From Mucor racemosus (lineage: Eukaryota > Mucoromycota > Mucoromycetes > Mucorales > Mucoraceae), in assembly GCA_027405735.1 (NCBI GenBank), contig JAPEHQ010000003.1, forward strand, positions 496,001 through 560,000: DNA of 64,000 bases. The letters are read 5' to 3'. The notes under the pieces were generated by a model. That model had not been told where the DNA came from. It saw only the letters and a program-made list of their open reading frames with translations, and did no database searches. The translations under genes and the position numbers were made by a program. Below, piece by piece: positions 50,436 to 62,639 of the stretch; positions within the stretch are counted from its first letter, which is position 1; each line of letters begins with the position of its first letter.

Positions 50436-51608
50436 ATGTTGAATGAAATTTCAAAAGAATCGGCATTTTTGATTACAAATGCATCAGGTCGTCATATTAA
50501 CCTATTGAACGAAAGTGGTCCTATAGCCATGTCTGTACCTAGTCCACCTTCGTCTGATAATTCCGATGAAAATACTAGTGGTTTAGATGCTGTATCAACC
50601 CCAACATTATCCTCAGCACATGTAGAATCTTCATCCTCTTCGTCAAAAAGAAAATATCATTGTACAGAACCAGGATGTGCAAAAAGTTTTACAACTAGGT
50701 ACACTTCTATTGTTTTTATATATCAGCAAACATGTCTAACGTTTTTCCTCTTCAATAGTGGCCACTTGGCTAGACATAATCGTATCCACACTGGCGAAAA
50801 GAATTTTCCCTGTTTATTTCCTGGTTGTTTATCTCGTTTTTCTCGTCAGGATAACATGATGCAACATTATCGTACACATATGTCTCCAAAGTCCAAAAGA
50901 ACACAAAAGAAAGTAATCACAGAAGATTTACATCCAAGACCACGACTTCATGCTCATCAAAGGATTCGATCAGATCCTTATCGTGTTGAAAGACCTTTGA
51001 CAATTGACCAACATCTAAACAATTATCGTAGATCTTTATTATCTCATCCTTCTACAGCGGATCGTAGCAGTTTATCATCAGTTAAATATAATATGCCAAC
51101 ACCACTTGGAGCAGTAGCCGCATCTCACATGCAAAAACAGCAATTACAACAAAATGATACTAATGTCGACACATCGACACCAATGAGTAGAAGAAATAGT
51201 AATGGTACATGGTCAATAGAACCAGTTGGTCATGAATCATCATTAGCATATACTCATAGAGAAATGGAAGAATCTGTTACACCCACAGTTCCTTCTCCTG
51301 CTTCTGCAACAGAATCAAATGAAAATGTGTTTTATCAACACAGACCGCTAACTTATTCAAGACCTATAAAAAGAAGAAAAATATTCCCATTCACTTTATT
51401 ACATCCAACCAGTTCTAGTGAAACAATGATACAAAAGAATCAGGAAATAATAACACCATCGCTTTTATCTACATCTCCAACATCCTCAATGTCGACTTCT
51501 TTATCTTCTACTGGCACCAACAGCAAAAACACTAATAATAATAATGAAAAAGGATCATCCGAATCAGGTTTATTACAACTTGCACATATTGTCAGTACAT
51601 TTGGTTGA
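50436..51608 (+). CDS. NRG1: C2H2 zinc-finger transcription factor, NRG1/NRG2-like repressor
   Basis: Two exons, 50436-50698 and 50759-51608, give 370 residues. Two adjacent C2H2 fingers occupy about residues 74-125: 'CTEPGCAKSFTTSGHLARH', then 'IHTGEKNFPC' and 'FSRQDNMMQHYRTH'. 'FTTSGHLARHNRIHTGEKN' is the hallmark of yeast Nrg1/Nrg2, repressors of glucose-repressed, stress and filamentation genes. The intron (50699-50758, 60 nt) lies inside finger 1, has no stop and keeps frame; if kept it would break the finger, so splicing is needed for binding. The rest is Ser/Thr/Asn/Gln-rich and disordered, with a basic 'RPIKRRKIFPF' stretch that may be a nuclear signal. Target genes are unknown. Confidence 0.88.
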   Translation: MLNEISKESAFLITNASGRHINLLNESGPIAMSVPSPPSSDNSDENTSGLDAVSTPTLSSAHVESSSSSSKRKYHCTEPGCAKSFTTRYTSIVFIYQQTCLTFFLFNSGHLARHNRIHTGEKNFPCLFPGCLSRFSRQDNMMQHYRTHMSPKSKRTQKKVITEDLHPRPRLHAHQRIRSDPYRVERPLTIDQHLNNYRRSLLSHPSTADRSSLSSVKYNMPTPLGAVAASHMQKQQLQQNDTNVDTSTPMSRRNSNGTWSIEPVGHESSLAYTHREMEESVTPTVPSPASATESNENVFYQHRPLTYSRPIKRRKIFPFTLLHPTSSSETMIQKNQEIITPSLLSTSPTSSMSTSLSSTGTNSKNTNNNNEKGSSESGLLQLAHIVSTFG

Positions 51609-52909
51609 TCCCAGAAAAAGACCCTATTTATTATCCCTTTATTTTCTTGTGTGATGATGATTTGCCTGGATGAAAGCCCTTATTGTATCACAGGGTTTCT
51701 CATAGTTGGGTATTATCAAGTTAATCAGTTCTATTCAAAGCAAAAATCATACCAATCTATTAAACACAAACACACGCACACACACACACACACGCACACA
51801 CACACACACACACACACATAGCTATTATCATGTATTCTTTCTTTTCTCTTATTGTCCATTGTATTGCTTTTTTTTTTATCTTTTCTAATAAACAAAAATT
51901 CAAAAATTTCTCCTAATTACTTTTTCAAATCTGTTTGAATGCACTGTTTCATAATTCATGAAACCACATTCTTAAACTTTAAATTGTACACAATTGTTGG
52001 ATAAAACATTGTATATTATTTTAATATGGCGAGAGAACCCTGATAACCCTGATCATTATACACAAATGGCAAATCTAACTATAAATAAAAAATAGTGTAA
52101 TGTTCAACATTCTATAATATAAAGTTGATTGGTTGGTATTTTATTCTTTTGCTCAATATAGAAAAGAGAAACATTCTCGTTGTATGGTTACTCAAATGTA
52201 AAATTCTTACTTGGAATCCTGATCAATCAATAACGAATCATACATCGGTTATTCCATAAAAAAAAAACCACCTCCCCCATTAAATCATTTATAAACTAGT
52301 AGAGAAACAAGACACGCCAAATTCTTTGTTGGACGAAATACAATTTTGAATTAAAAACTTGAGATGCCATTATGTCAGCCATAGATATAGCGGAGACATT
52401 AAAAGATTAGATCTAACAGGTCCCTTGCGTCCTCTTCCGCGGATAGATCTCTTTATAATTACAATTACAATTTAGGGAAATCAGGGATTTGCTTGATACA
52501 ATCTATTCTACAGGGGTTACTATATTAGAAATAGACTCAACTCACTTAATATATATGTCATAACCCCCAACTCTTATTGCAACCTTTTACTAATGTTGAG
52601 ACAGAGTGAAAATGAAATCTAGACAAAGCGAAAATGCAAATTCGTATTGTTTCTAGATGCTAGTTGTTTATTATGATAAATATTTAAATTGAGCTTATGT
52701 CCAAAATAATAAAACTGAAAAAGTACAATGTCCCAAAGAGAACCTTTACTCATTAAAATGTACAATATTACTCAAGCATCCTGTATTGCTATTCAAGTAC
52801 TACAAGACTTCTCTCTCTCTGTCTGTTTGTCCTTATCTGTCTTTACTTGAGTATTGTTTTTAAAGCTCTCGTGGCTACTGCACTATTATGATGGTGTATC
52901 TACTGCTTC
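51609..52909. other. Intergenic, no gene
   Basis: It contains the CA microsatellite at 51766-51820. The frame through that microsatellite (His-Thr repeats) is an artefact. The rest is AT-rich without recognised features. Confidence 0.5.
51766..51820. repeat. (CA)n microsatellite
   Basis: About 55 bp of CA dinucleotides with a few CG interruptions, in the 3' region of the NRG1-like gene. Confidence 0.95.
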
Positions 52910-53185
52910 TGCGTGATCATAAGGTTTTTTCCCCTCCTGCTACCTTTTGGAGAAGGTTTTTTTAAGCCTGTGGTCTTTCTTTTGGCTCAATATTGGTGTT
53001 TTTTTCAAGACTGGTGTTATTTACTCAAGATCTAAAGGTTTCATCCCCTCCTATTGCTTTTTGGAGTAGGATTTTTTAAGCCTATGATCTTTGATACTCT
53101 GTTTCATTGATTGTGGTTTGGTGTTTCTCTTACTTTAAGATGATGTCTTCAAGATCTACAGGGTTTTTTCCCTCAAGACTGGTGC
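52910..53185. repeat. Degenerate tandem repeat, ~115-bp unit
   Basis: Two units at about 52920-52985 and 53035-53100 share 'CCCCTCCT', 'CTTTTTGGAG' or 'CTTTTGGAGA', and 'TTTTTTAAGCCT'. A weaker third block near 53155 shares 'AGATCTA' and a TTTTTTCCCTC stretch. Similarity is roughly three-quarters, so the array is old. Confidence 0.6.
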
Positions 53186-55644
53186 ATTAGAAAGGTATTC
53201 CCACATAAATGTGATGGTTTTCAATTAAAACATCGATTAACGCAAAATGTTTTTTTGTGTGTTAAATTTGACATTTCCTCGATTTTTTTTTTGTTTCAGG
53301 TTAGATTTCTTAGAAACGAGTAAAAAAATATAATATTAAGCTATAAGCTAATCTATACAACTTTTGACGCTGAGCATTTTTATATAATTTTCACGCATAT
53401 ATCTTGAATAAGTCTTTCAGAAAATCGATTAGTAAAGAAATCCCGATTTTTGGAGAAAAATCAAATTTGCGATTAGGTAGTAACCAAATAAATAATTTTA
53501 CATGATAATTATGAAAACTTCAGACATTTTGCTCTAATACATACCATATACAAAAATCACGTTTTTGAGCTTAAAAATCGAAATTAGCGATTTTGATCGA
53601 TTTGGACATATAGTGTTGTGTGGTAGAACCTGCACGAGTCAGACTCTTCTTAATCATTTGATAAGCAACAAACAAATAATATAATAAATATATAAATATC
53701 AATTGATATTGTAATAATAAAACAGAGCTCTTTTCAGCCTTTAGTACGCTCTTAGTTATTATTGTTAAAGCTGCGGGTTGAGTAAGCGCATCTCTTTGTA
53801 CCTGTACAAATAATCTACAACCATTTACGGTGCCCTCACAACAGTAACTAACCAAAGCACCAGTAAGAAACTACCGATAACAAGAAATATTTCTATGTAG
53901 CTAAGAGGCCATATAAGCGTCGAAAACCCAAGAAATTAGTCGTTTGAATTTTATACTTTTTGAATGATATTAACCTAAAAATGAGGAGCGTCAGGTATAT
54001 TTGTATCAAATGTGTGTGAATATCCTATGATCTTTGTTGATCTGGTCATCTTCTATTACAATAGAATCATATAGCAGTTTATAATATAGCTATCCCCTTT
54101 CATCCGTCAATATCTACCAAAGTTTAAAAGCTAGTTTTTGCACAAAAACGACATTTCAGAATTTTTATGGGCTGAATATAAGCACATATTCTAAAAACTC
54201 AATTGCAACAAATCCTCACAATGATAGCTCGTGTACTGTTATTTTTTGTCTAGTAGGTTTGTAGATATAGGTAGCGGATTAGTATGCATTAAACATATGT
54301 TTGATAAGTTTTCGTTGATGATTTCTGTATTTATAAGTTTTGTTATATAGAGCTTTTGCCATTACGTAATCAGATTTCTTCTTGATATCCAACATCATGT
54401 ATCACCACATTGCAATCATGTTGATTGACAATTAAGATCTTGTGGAGATCAATTATGACCAAAGCCTGACGAGATTAAATAAAATTCATGCAGCAAAAGT
54501 TTCGTTCTTTTTGCTCCGAGGGATCGGAAAACTTTTTCTATTGATCTGGTTGTCGTTTTGATTATTGTGGGTATAGAATATACTGTATATACCCGAATAT
54601 CTGGATTGCATGACAAATCCTAGAATAATAGATATGCTCAGTTTCTATATTTTAATAGGATATAAATTGTAAATGTAGTGAGTGGGCCCTGACTATCACT
54701 TTTAGATAAAATTTCCCGACGGCGACCGCAAACAATTTTTTTATTTACTCACGTTTCTATGGTGTTAAATTAGGGGTTTCGAACAAGATTGACAGGAGTT
54801 AAGCCATCATGAGTCATACTTTAATTGATTATTCATCTTGGCTACATCATGTGCTTTTCTATTTAAATCTTCAATAACATTACTTGACTCATATGAGTGC
54901 AATCATTCATTCGAAAAAAAAAAAATGCAAAAAAATATTTATAAACTGCCTAGAACATATGTTAAATAAAGTAGCATCACTTCAAACAGTTTATATGAAC
55001 TTATTTGGTAAATATTCTTTGCAAAAAACATGGTACAAACATTAACTCGTGAGCACAATAAACTGCATAAATCAGTATTGATCCGGTCGAATAGTTTAGC
55101 CCTAATTACGCTAGTAAATGTGTAAATGTGAAGGTTTTTCATACCAAAAAACTTTTGTTGTATGATTCTACGCATTGTTGCACTATTATTGATTTATAAG
55201 ATCACTCCAATTTTAAAGTTATAAAAAGAATGAGCGGATCACAGAATCTAAATATTTCTTTTTTCATGTTGCACAACCGATTCTTCTTTTGTGGAACTAC
55301 TTTTAGGAAAAAGATATTATATATATATAGGCTGAATGGAAGAGCAGAAAGCAGTTACATATTACAAATTTGTAATCAAAGCAGCAAAGCACATGTTGAA
55401 GATACCCTATAGATCTACATCAATTGATAAAGAGCAAAATAATGCTATCAAAATGATTAATTATTAGACCTAAACTTCGGATGGGTTTGAGAAAAAGGGG
55501 ATTTCTTTTACCCTCCTCTGAATGTAACGTCAATACTGTTTTTTTCCAGGAAATATAAAAAGGTTGGGTTATGAAGATATATAATAAGGTTCTTCTTTCT
55601 GTCAATTTAGACTATATAAACTATAATAAAACTCTCCTTTTATA
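53186..55644. other. Long intergenic region
   Basis: About 2.4 kb without a supportable gene. It holds one LTR-like segment (53614-53843, listed separately). A palindromic spot near 54570-54595 pairs GGGTATA with TATACCC. Other short frames lack any domain. The end is the promoter side of the transporter gene. Confidence 0.45.
53614..53843. mobile_element. Possible solo LTR
   Basis: 230 bp with TGTTGTG at the start and CACAACA at the end, an AATAAAA signal and a short T-rich middle. The flanking 5-mers (TATAG, GTAAC) do not match, so the target duplication is lost or this is a chance inverted repeat. Confidence 0.35.
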
Positions 55645-57264
55645 ATGTTTAAATCAAAAGATCAAAATCCATCTGTCGATGAAGGGTCACAAAACACCAC
55701 ATATGATGAAGAGGAAGATGTGAAAACTGTACAATGTACAGAAGATGTTTCGTCCCCACAACAAGATTACCCAGCAGTACTTGAATCTGCTCCATTTCCT
55801 GCATTGGGATCATTAGAAGAAATCACTCAAACACTCTCTCGAGTGAAATCAAATCAAACCGAAAAGAATGAGAAATCGATATTGGGTGAATTGGGTCAAA
55901 ATGAGCAACTTCCATTTAAACAAATACCATATCATACAGAAGGAATAAAAAATCCTGGTTGGCTTACAGTATTGTCTTGTTTTCTTGTTAATTTTTTTGT
56001 TTTTGGCACTACATTTGCATGGGGAAATTACCAGAAATTGTAACTATTGAAATTCGCCACAGAAAATACTAAAAACTGATCATACATACATTACAAATAT
56101 AGATACATTGATGAAGTGTTTGCTGGTAAAACTAATTTGCTAAAAATTGCTTTTGTTGGTACATCAGCTTCTGCGTTAATGTTGGCTTTAGGCATGTTTA
56201 TCACTCCAGTAATTCAGAAAATTGGGTTTAGAGGTACCATGATTATTGGTACAATTATTGCTCCTTTAGCATTGATTTTAGCTAGTTTTGCCACTGAACT
56301 TTGGCATGTTTATCTTTCTCAAGGTATTTTATTTGGTATTGGAGCTGCATTTGTGTTTTCGCCTTCTGTAACATTGCCATCACAATGGTTTACAGCTAAA
56401 AGAGCACTTGCAACTGGTATTGCTGTTAGTGGATCCGGTGTTGGAGGTGTATGTTTATCACCAATGACACAAAGATTAATGATATCCATTGGTTATCGTA
56501 ATGCTCTTCGTGTACAAGGAGCATTTGGTTTTGGATTACTCTGTATTTCTACTGCTTTAGCTACTAGTCGTTATCGTCCTCCCCCATCTTTAAACTCTAA
56601 AAACCGATGGTATCACATTTATGACAAAAGCTTGATCTCCCGTAAATTCATGTTATTACTAGGCTTTAGTTTCTTTGTTCCATTTGGTTATGTTGCACCA
56701 TTCTTTTTGGCTCCGCAGTATGTGCAAAGTATTGGATTGGATGCTTCTACTGGTGCAGCCATGATCTCCGTAATGTCGGCTGCTAATGCAGTTTGTAGAA
56801 TTACTTTGGGTTATCTTGCAGATCGTACTGGTAGATTTAATACAATGTTTTGCTGTACATTCCTTGCAGGTAAATTATGTGTATGCAATTGACCTATTTC
56901 AAATAACTAAATGCGATATCTAGGTTTATTTACAATGCTTATTTGGCAATTCTCCACTAATTATGGTACATTTGTCCTATATTGCGTATTTTATGGTTTA
57001 ACAGCTGGTGGTTTCGTGTCGCTTTTACCAGTAATCACAGCTGATATTGTTGGTGTAGAGAATATTCAAAGAGGGCTTGGTATGGCTTACATGACAACTG
57101 TTATTGGTAATTTGCTTGGAACCCCATTGACCGGTTTAATCTATAATTCGGGTGGATGGACGCCCGCAATTCAGTTTGCAGGTTCCATGTCCGTCATCTC
57201 AGCAATTTTCATGCTTATACTTCGAATGATCGTGTCTAAAGGCAAAATACTCATGAAAGTATAG
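55645..57264 (+). CDS. MFS transporter, monocarboxylate-porter family
   Basis: Three exons (55645-56039, 56103-56869, 56924-57264) with introns of 63 and 54 nt give 500 residues. Residues 1-105 are a soluble, acidic Ser/Thr/Gln-rich N-terminus. Then come about 12 transmembrane helices. Helix 1 begins with Asn-Pro-Gly-Trp, in place of the family's Asp-Gly-Gly-Trp, followed by 'LSCFLVNFFVFGTTFAWG', and 'YIDEVFAG' follows it. Loop 2-3 'IQKIGFRGTMIIG' and the mid motif 'GYLADRTGRFN' are typical of the fungal monocarboxylate transporter-like (MCH) group. These proteins sit in the plasma or vacuolar membrane; yeast members do not all carry monocarboxylates (Mch5 carries riboflavin), so the substrate is open. 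It lies 257 bp upstream of the RhoGEF gene on the same strand. Confidence 0.9.
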
Positions 57265-57431
57265 TAAAATTACAAAGAAAAAAAAAACCCATCATATTCC
57301 TCATTATAAATTGCATTTTTTCAAGCATATAATTACACTTTTTAATTAAAGAAACATCCCAATAAAATTCTTTTAAATTCTTTTGTACGATGTAAAAATT
57401 ATAATGTTTGCGGGTACAAATATATATTATT

Positions 57432-57486
57432 CCTTTTCTTTTCTTTTCTTTTCTTCTTTTTCTTTTCTTTTTCTTTTTCTCCTTTC
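57432..57486. repeat. (TTTTC)n pyrimidine tract
   Basis: About 55 bp of TTTTC/TTTTTC repeats just upstream of the RhoGEF start. It may also act as a promoter pyrimidine tract. Confidence 0.8.
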
Positions 57487-57521
57487 ATATAACATATAAA
57501 TACATCATCTTAAAATAATAA

Positions 57522-60500
57522 ATGGATAGGTCTCAACCACCAGACGCCTTTTCGAAAACATTAGAAAGTAAACCTCGACATTCACACATTAGTCAAATAA
57601 AACAACAACATACACAAGATAATGAAAGCGCTGAAGGTGGTTCAACTGTAAATAGACTTTCGCGTGTATTTGAAACAAACCAGTTTTTGGATAAGCAACC
57701 AAAGCCTATTCCTCCTTCAAAACCTCCGTCATTAAGCAAACCTTATGCATCAATTAAAACATCCCCAAGGCCACCCCCACCACCATCGCCACCACAACAA
57801 CCACAACCACAACCACAACCCGAAATTGATCAAACACACCTTGCCTTTAAAGATATTCGAGCAAGATTTCAACAAGATAATACTTTACCCATTAGAAACC
57901 AACAGGCAAGTTTATTATGTATATTTTGTTTCCGAGATAAATTTAACAATATGCATTATATTTAGACTAAATACCGAACACCCATACCATTAATGCCTTC
58001 TAAAACTGGCCCACCCAATCTTCCCGAAAAAGTAATTATTGCAGCTAAAACAGGACCTCCAGCTCTACCCGTTAAGCCGAAAATAAATAGCATAAATACT
58101 AATAGATATCCAGAGCAACTTCATCAACAGTTACCACCTTTTCGAACATACCATTATCAACAACAGTCGCAATCTAATTTATCCGTAGATACATCCTCTT
58201 CTTCCACTGCTACCGATGGTTATAAAAGCCTACCTCATCTACCTGTAGTATCACCGGCTTCATCAATGCTTCATATTCCTGGAATGATATCCCGAACAGC
58301 TACAGGAAATAGCAGTATTATAAGCAGCACATCCACATCTTCACAAAACTCAATCTCGGCCAATTCGAAACGAGGTTGGCATATTAGTTCTTGGTTTACA
58401 AATCAACAACAGCAACAGCAAGAACAGCATGAACAATTAAAAAATTCTATTCGCAGGTCAGATTCTAATGGAGTGGATATGGAAACATTGGATCCCGTAT
58501 CACCTGAAATCACTGGATCTTCTTCAATTACAACAAAACGAACAAAAGTCGTTGAAGAATTATTAGAAACTGAAAAAGCATATCAAAAGGACATGTCTTT
58601 GCTAAAATCAATTTATTATGATGGTGCTTTGAATGCAGGATTATCAAAAACTAATATTCGACATTTGTTTTCAAATTTGAATGATATTGTAGAGTTTGAA
58701 AAGACGTTTGTCACTATATTGGAACATTCATGTGAGCAGGACTCGGTGGGAACCTCCTTTAGAGAAACAGTAAGTTAACATTATATTGAAGGAGGGAAAA
58801 AAAAAAGTTAGCTGACTCGCAAGTTCCAGATGCAAGCAATCGATAGTATATATAGTGAATATTGTAAAAGACATGAAGATGCTGTTCTAAAATTGCAAGA
58901 ATTGGAAATGCAACCTGAGATTCAGACATTTCTTAGCGTAAGCTTTCTTGAGACAATTTAGAATTATTTGAATTAACAATCTTGTGTCTAGGAATGCAAG
59001 GAAAAAATTCAAGGGAAAACAACGAGTTGGGATTTAGGCAGTTTATTGATTAAACCAGTACAGCGAGTACTTAAATACCCTCTTTTATTAAGAGAAATCC
59101 TTTCCCTAACACCACCAACTCATGTTGATCATGATGATTTATCGGCTGCAGTCAAAGAAATCCAAGAAGTTGCAGACAATATTAATGAAATCAAACGAAG
59201 AAAAGATATTGTCGAGAAAATTGTTGGCGACAAGAAGAAAACAGATATTAGTGTAAGATATTAGAATTATAAGATGCATGCATTCAAGTCTAACGCTTTT
59301 TATTATAGGTTGTGTGAGTTTGATAAAGCATATACACATTTGTACTATTTATACTAACAGTAATTTACAAAATAGCCATGGTATAAATAAGAGAATCACT
59401 CGAAGAGCGCAGAAATTCAAACAAGTTACAGGATTTGCAGTTGAAGCAACACACGATATAGTGTTTGAAGCATTGCTACTAAAATTTGAGGAGCAACAAG
59501 AGTTGATTCGTCAGTTAGCAAGGGATGTACAAGGTTGGGTTCGACATGTTAAAATTGGATTTGAGAACCTTCAGCAGCTCGCATGTAGCATGGAATCGCT
59601 ATATGGCTCATGGGGAGGTGTTCGTGTAAAAAGCTTAAATGGAATTAGTGATTTTAGTAGAATGGCCTCATACATGTCAACAAACTTATCCCGAGAATTG
59701 GATAACGATGTGCGAGGTTTTGTGTACAGTAGAATTGACGATTTTTTAAAAGTGTTTGAAAATCCAACCCAGGTTATTCATAAAAGAGCATTGAAGATAA
59801 TTGATTACGACAGGGTGAGAGACATGAAATCAAAAGGAGATATACCAGATAAGACACTACAAGAGTCTGCAGATGCATATGTCTCGATCAATGGACAACT
59901 TGTGGATGAATTACCAAAGTTTTTCAATTTGACGGCAAAATATTTTGATATTTTGACTGGTGGGTTGGCGCTGGTGCAGTTGAAGTTTTTTGGTTTGATG
60001 CAGCGAGAATGGATCAAACTAGTAGAACAGAACCTGGGTATGCAAGCTGCCAAGTCTTTTGAAGAGATCATTGCGATTCATATGAATGAATTAGATAAAG
60101 TAGAAGACGCTGCCAGCAAAATAAATATTTTACATAGAAATAGATATGCTAGTAGCACTAGAAGTAATTCTTCTACTTCATCTGTGCTACTAAAACAAAG
60201 ATCAAAGGATCTTTACTCTCCAAGGATGGTCTCCGATAATGGTAAATGTTATAGTGTTGATGTAAATTTCCTCAATTAACAAACCCCCCCCCCCCTCCCT
60301 TAGATTTGGCAGCCTCATCACCAATGATGGGAGGATATGCCACTAATATTTCCCCACATTTTTTATCGGCATCCGCAGCATCAACTTCAACAAGGCCAAC
60401 ATCTCCCTCTCCTGAAGTAGGAAATCTTATTGATCTGGGGCAAAATGGACCTGTAGCTACATCCAAAGATTTCGATTGTATCGCCTTATACGATTTTGAA

Positions 60501-60653
60501 ATGGATGAAGACGACAAACTTGATGTGAAGAGAGGAACTGTTCTTCGAGTAACTCAAGATGAGGATTATCTGGATCAAGACTGGTGGTATGCAACTACAA
60601 CAGATGATTTCAGGTCTGGTTGGATTCCAATTAACTATTGTAAAAAACTATAA
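57522..60653 (+). CDS. RhoGEF with DH, BAR and SH3 domains (Tuba/DNMBP-like)
   Basis: Seven exons: 57522-57905, 57966-58769, 58830-58937, 58992-59252, a 5-nt microexon 59309-59313, 59376-60241 and 60304-60653, giving 925 residues. Residues 1-320 are Pro/Ser/Gln-rich and disordered with SH3-type proline motifs. The DH (RhoGEF) domain spans about 321-510 ('VVEELLETEKAYQKDM'; 'LLIKPVQRVLKYPLLLREI'). A BAR domain follows (about 535-775), then a linker and a C-terminal SH3 (about 865-922, 'ALYDFEMDEDDKLDV'; 'GWIPINY'). The order matches Tuba/DNMBP-type exchange factors, which couple Cdc42/Rho activation to membrane curvature. Intron 1 (57906-57965) uses a GC-AG pair, CAG|GCAAGT. The last intron (60242-60303) carries a C-rich run before its acceptor. 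Confidence 0.93.
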
Positions 60654-61399
60654 CTACTCTTCCTTTTTAATGTGTAAAATATACCTTTAATATTTTTTAA
60701 ATAATTACCTTCTTCTCCTATCATGTATATATTATTATATAAAATTTAATACAAGTATTGAACAGTAGAGTGGACTTTCATTATTAGTGAGTAAAATTGA
60801 GCCTTTTGTACAATGTGCAGATTGAAAGGGACTACTTTCAATGTACCAGCGAATGGTACCTATATCAAGATATCATCATTATTCAAAGAATTTTCTATGG
60901 AGGATTCTGAAAATTACATATCAGTTGTATCAATAACTTGATGTCAGTCGTTCATATTTTTTCTTCCAAAAAAAATCAACGAATTTCATTCCCAAATTGC
61001 AAAAAAAAATGAGCACACTTCTAATATTTGGAGCTACATTCTCCAATAGAATTGCTAGGTCTACTTGTCAATGCATCACAATAATAAATCGCATGAAGTT
61101 GAAGGGTTATTTTAACCACTAGAGTAGTCTTTGCTGTTATAATATCCTAAGATTAACTGTTTATCATTGAGTTTGTTCCTCTACGGAACATCTAGCAATA
61201 AAAAATAGTTTTTTCTATTTTTTTTTTATCGTAGAAGATAAACAATTACATCCCATAATCTTCGATCAATTTGCTTTCTGAATAATCAATAAAAGAAAAT
61301 ATATTCATTTATAAAATTTCACCTAATTTTGTTAAAATTACGCTTTATAAGTTAAAATGGGTTTTAATATGTTTTATGCTTGTACCTGCTCAAACAGAA
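60654..61399. other. Intergenic, no gene
   Basis: AT-rich 3' flank of the RhoGEF gene leading into repeat A4. No feature is recognised. Confidence 0.5.
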
Positions 61400-62610
61400 T
61401 TTTCGTAGCTTTCAATCTTCAAAATTGGTCGCATTATGTCACTTGTTCTTGTATTTGATTTATGTCTCACAAAAGACAAAAACAGGTAAAATTCGCTGCT
61501 TTTTCCTGAAAACTGGGTTTCACTTTTCATCCCTGTTTTACTTTTTTTTTTCACTAAATAGCATCAAGAAAAAATTATATGCCAATGTACCTGAGATGTT
61601 CACCTTTAATCGAAAAACAAGTATCCGAAAATATCCTATTTTTTGCAGTTGGTATTAATTTTTCAATGCTAATGTTTCAGATTTTTACACGTATTTCACT
61701 GCGAAAAATCAAAACTTTGAGCCTTCATATCTCTGTAGAAAATTAAGTTATGCTACCGTCTTTTAATAACAAAACTTACTTGTTTTAAAGTGCTCTATAA
61801 CATGTTTAAGTATAAAATAATTCTGAGCACTTTTATTTTTTTTTTCATTTTTTTTTTACCTTTTTGTAGTAGATTTCAAAATATTCGTTAAATTGAACAA
61901 CGCTTTTTTTTACATTCATGTCATCAAGCTCATTAAGCTCTCTCGGACCCAATTTAGTTTTCTTCAAAATATTAACTTTTCGAGGAGATATCCTCAAAAA
62001 TGTGTACAAAGAAGCATTTTCGTTTCTGGCCTCAATTTTCCCCTTGTATACCCTTATCCCAAATTCTGAATCTGAAAAAAACAACAACAAAAATCACGTT
62101 TTCTCTACAAAAAATGTAGCTAGAAGGCTCAGTAATGGCTCGATCGATAGATAATTTTATTGCGCATTATTTCCATTACTTATATTTAAATTATGTTTAT
62201 AAAAAGTGTTATTTATTCTTAAAAAACCTCCAAAATTTCAATTGCATTTTACGCGAAATTTAATGTAAAACATTTGTTTGAATTTTATTTCAATGGATGC
62301 AAAATTCCGAACTGTATAAAAGTCATTTAGTACGCTAGGTCTACTTACTTTGCAGTTCATGAGCTTTTAAATAATTTTGTTTTTTGAACCATTTTTCAAT
62401 CGATTTTTCAGATCGATTTTGGAAGCCAGCCATCATAGGTTTAAGCTGTAATATGAACTATTATTTTGATTATCTCGACGAAAAATCAATATTTTTCGCT
62501 AAAACAAAAAATGCAGAGTAAATTGCAGTTGGATTGATCTTGTGAATACAAAAGATTAACACCTCAATTTAGACGTTCGATTTTTTACAGTCGATTTTAG
62601 GTCAATTTTA
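61400..62610 (+). repeat. Dispersed repeat family A, copy A4
   Basis: Same orientation as A1. Open stretches are again partly kept: 61380-61658 plus, and 61845-62090 minus with 'YTFLRISPRKVNILKKTKLG'. It shares the A3 end ('ACACCTCAATTTAGACGTTC') that A1 and A2 lack. Confidence 0.75.
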
Positions 62611-62639
62611 GAACAATAATAATGTCAAAGTCAATACGC

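Noticed and set aside
51706..51888. Frame with a His-Thr repeat
   Set aside because: It is the translation of the CA microsatellite and has no other support.
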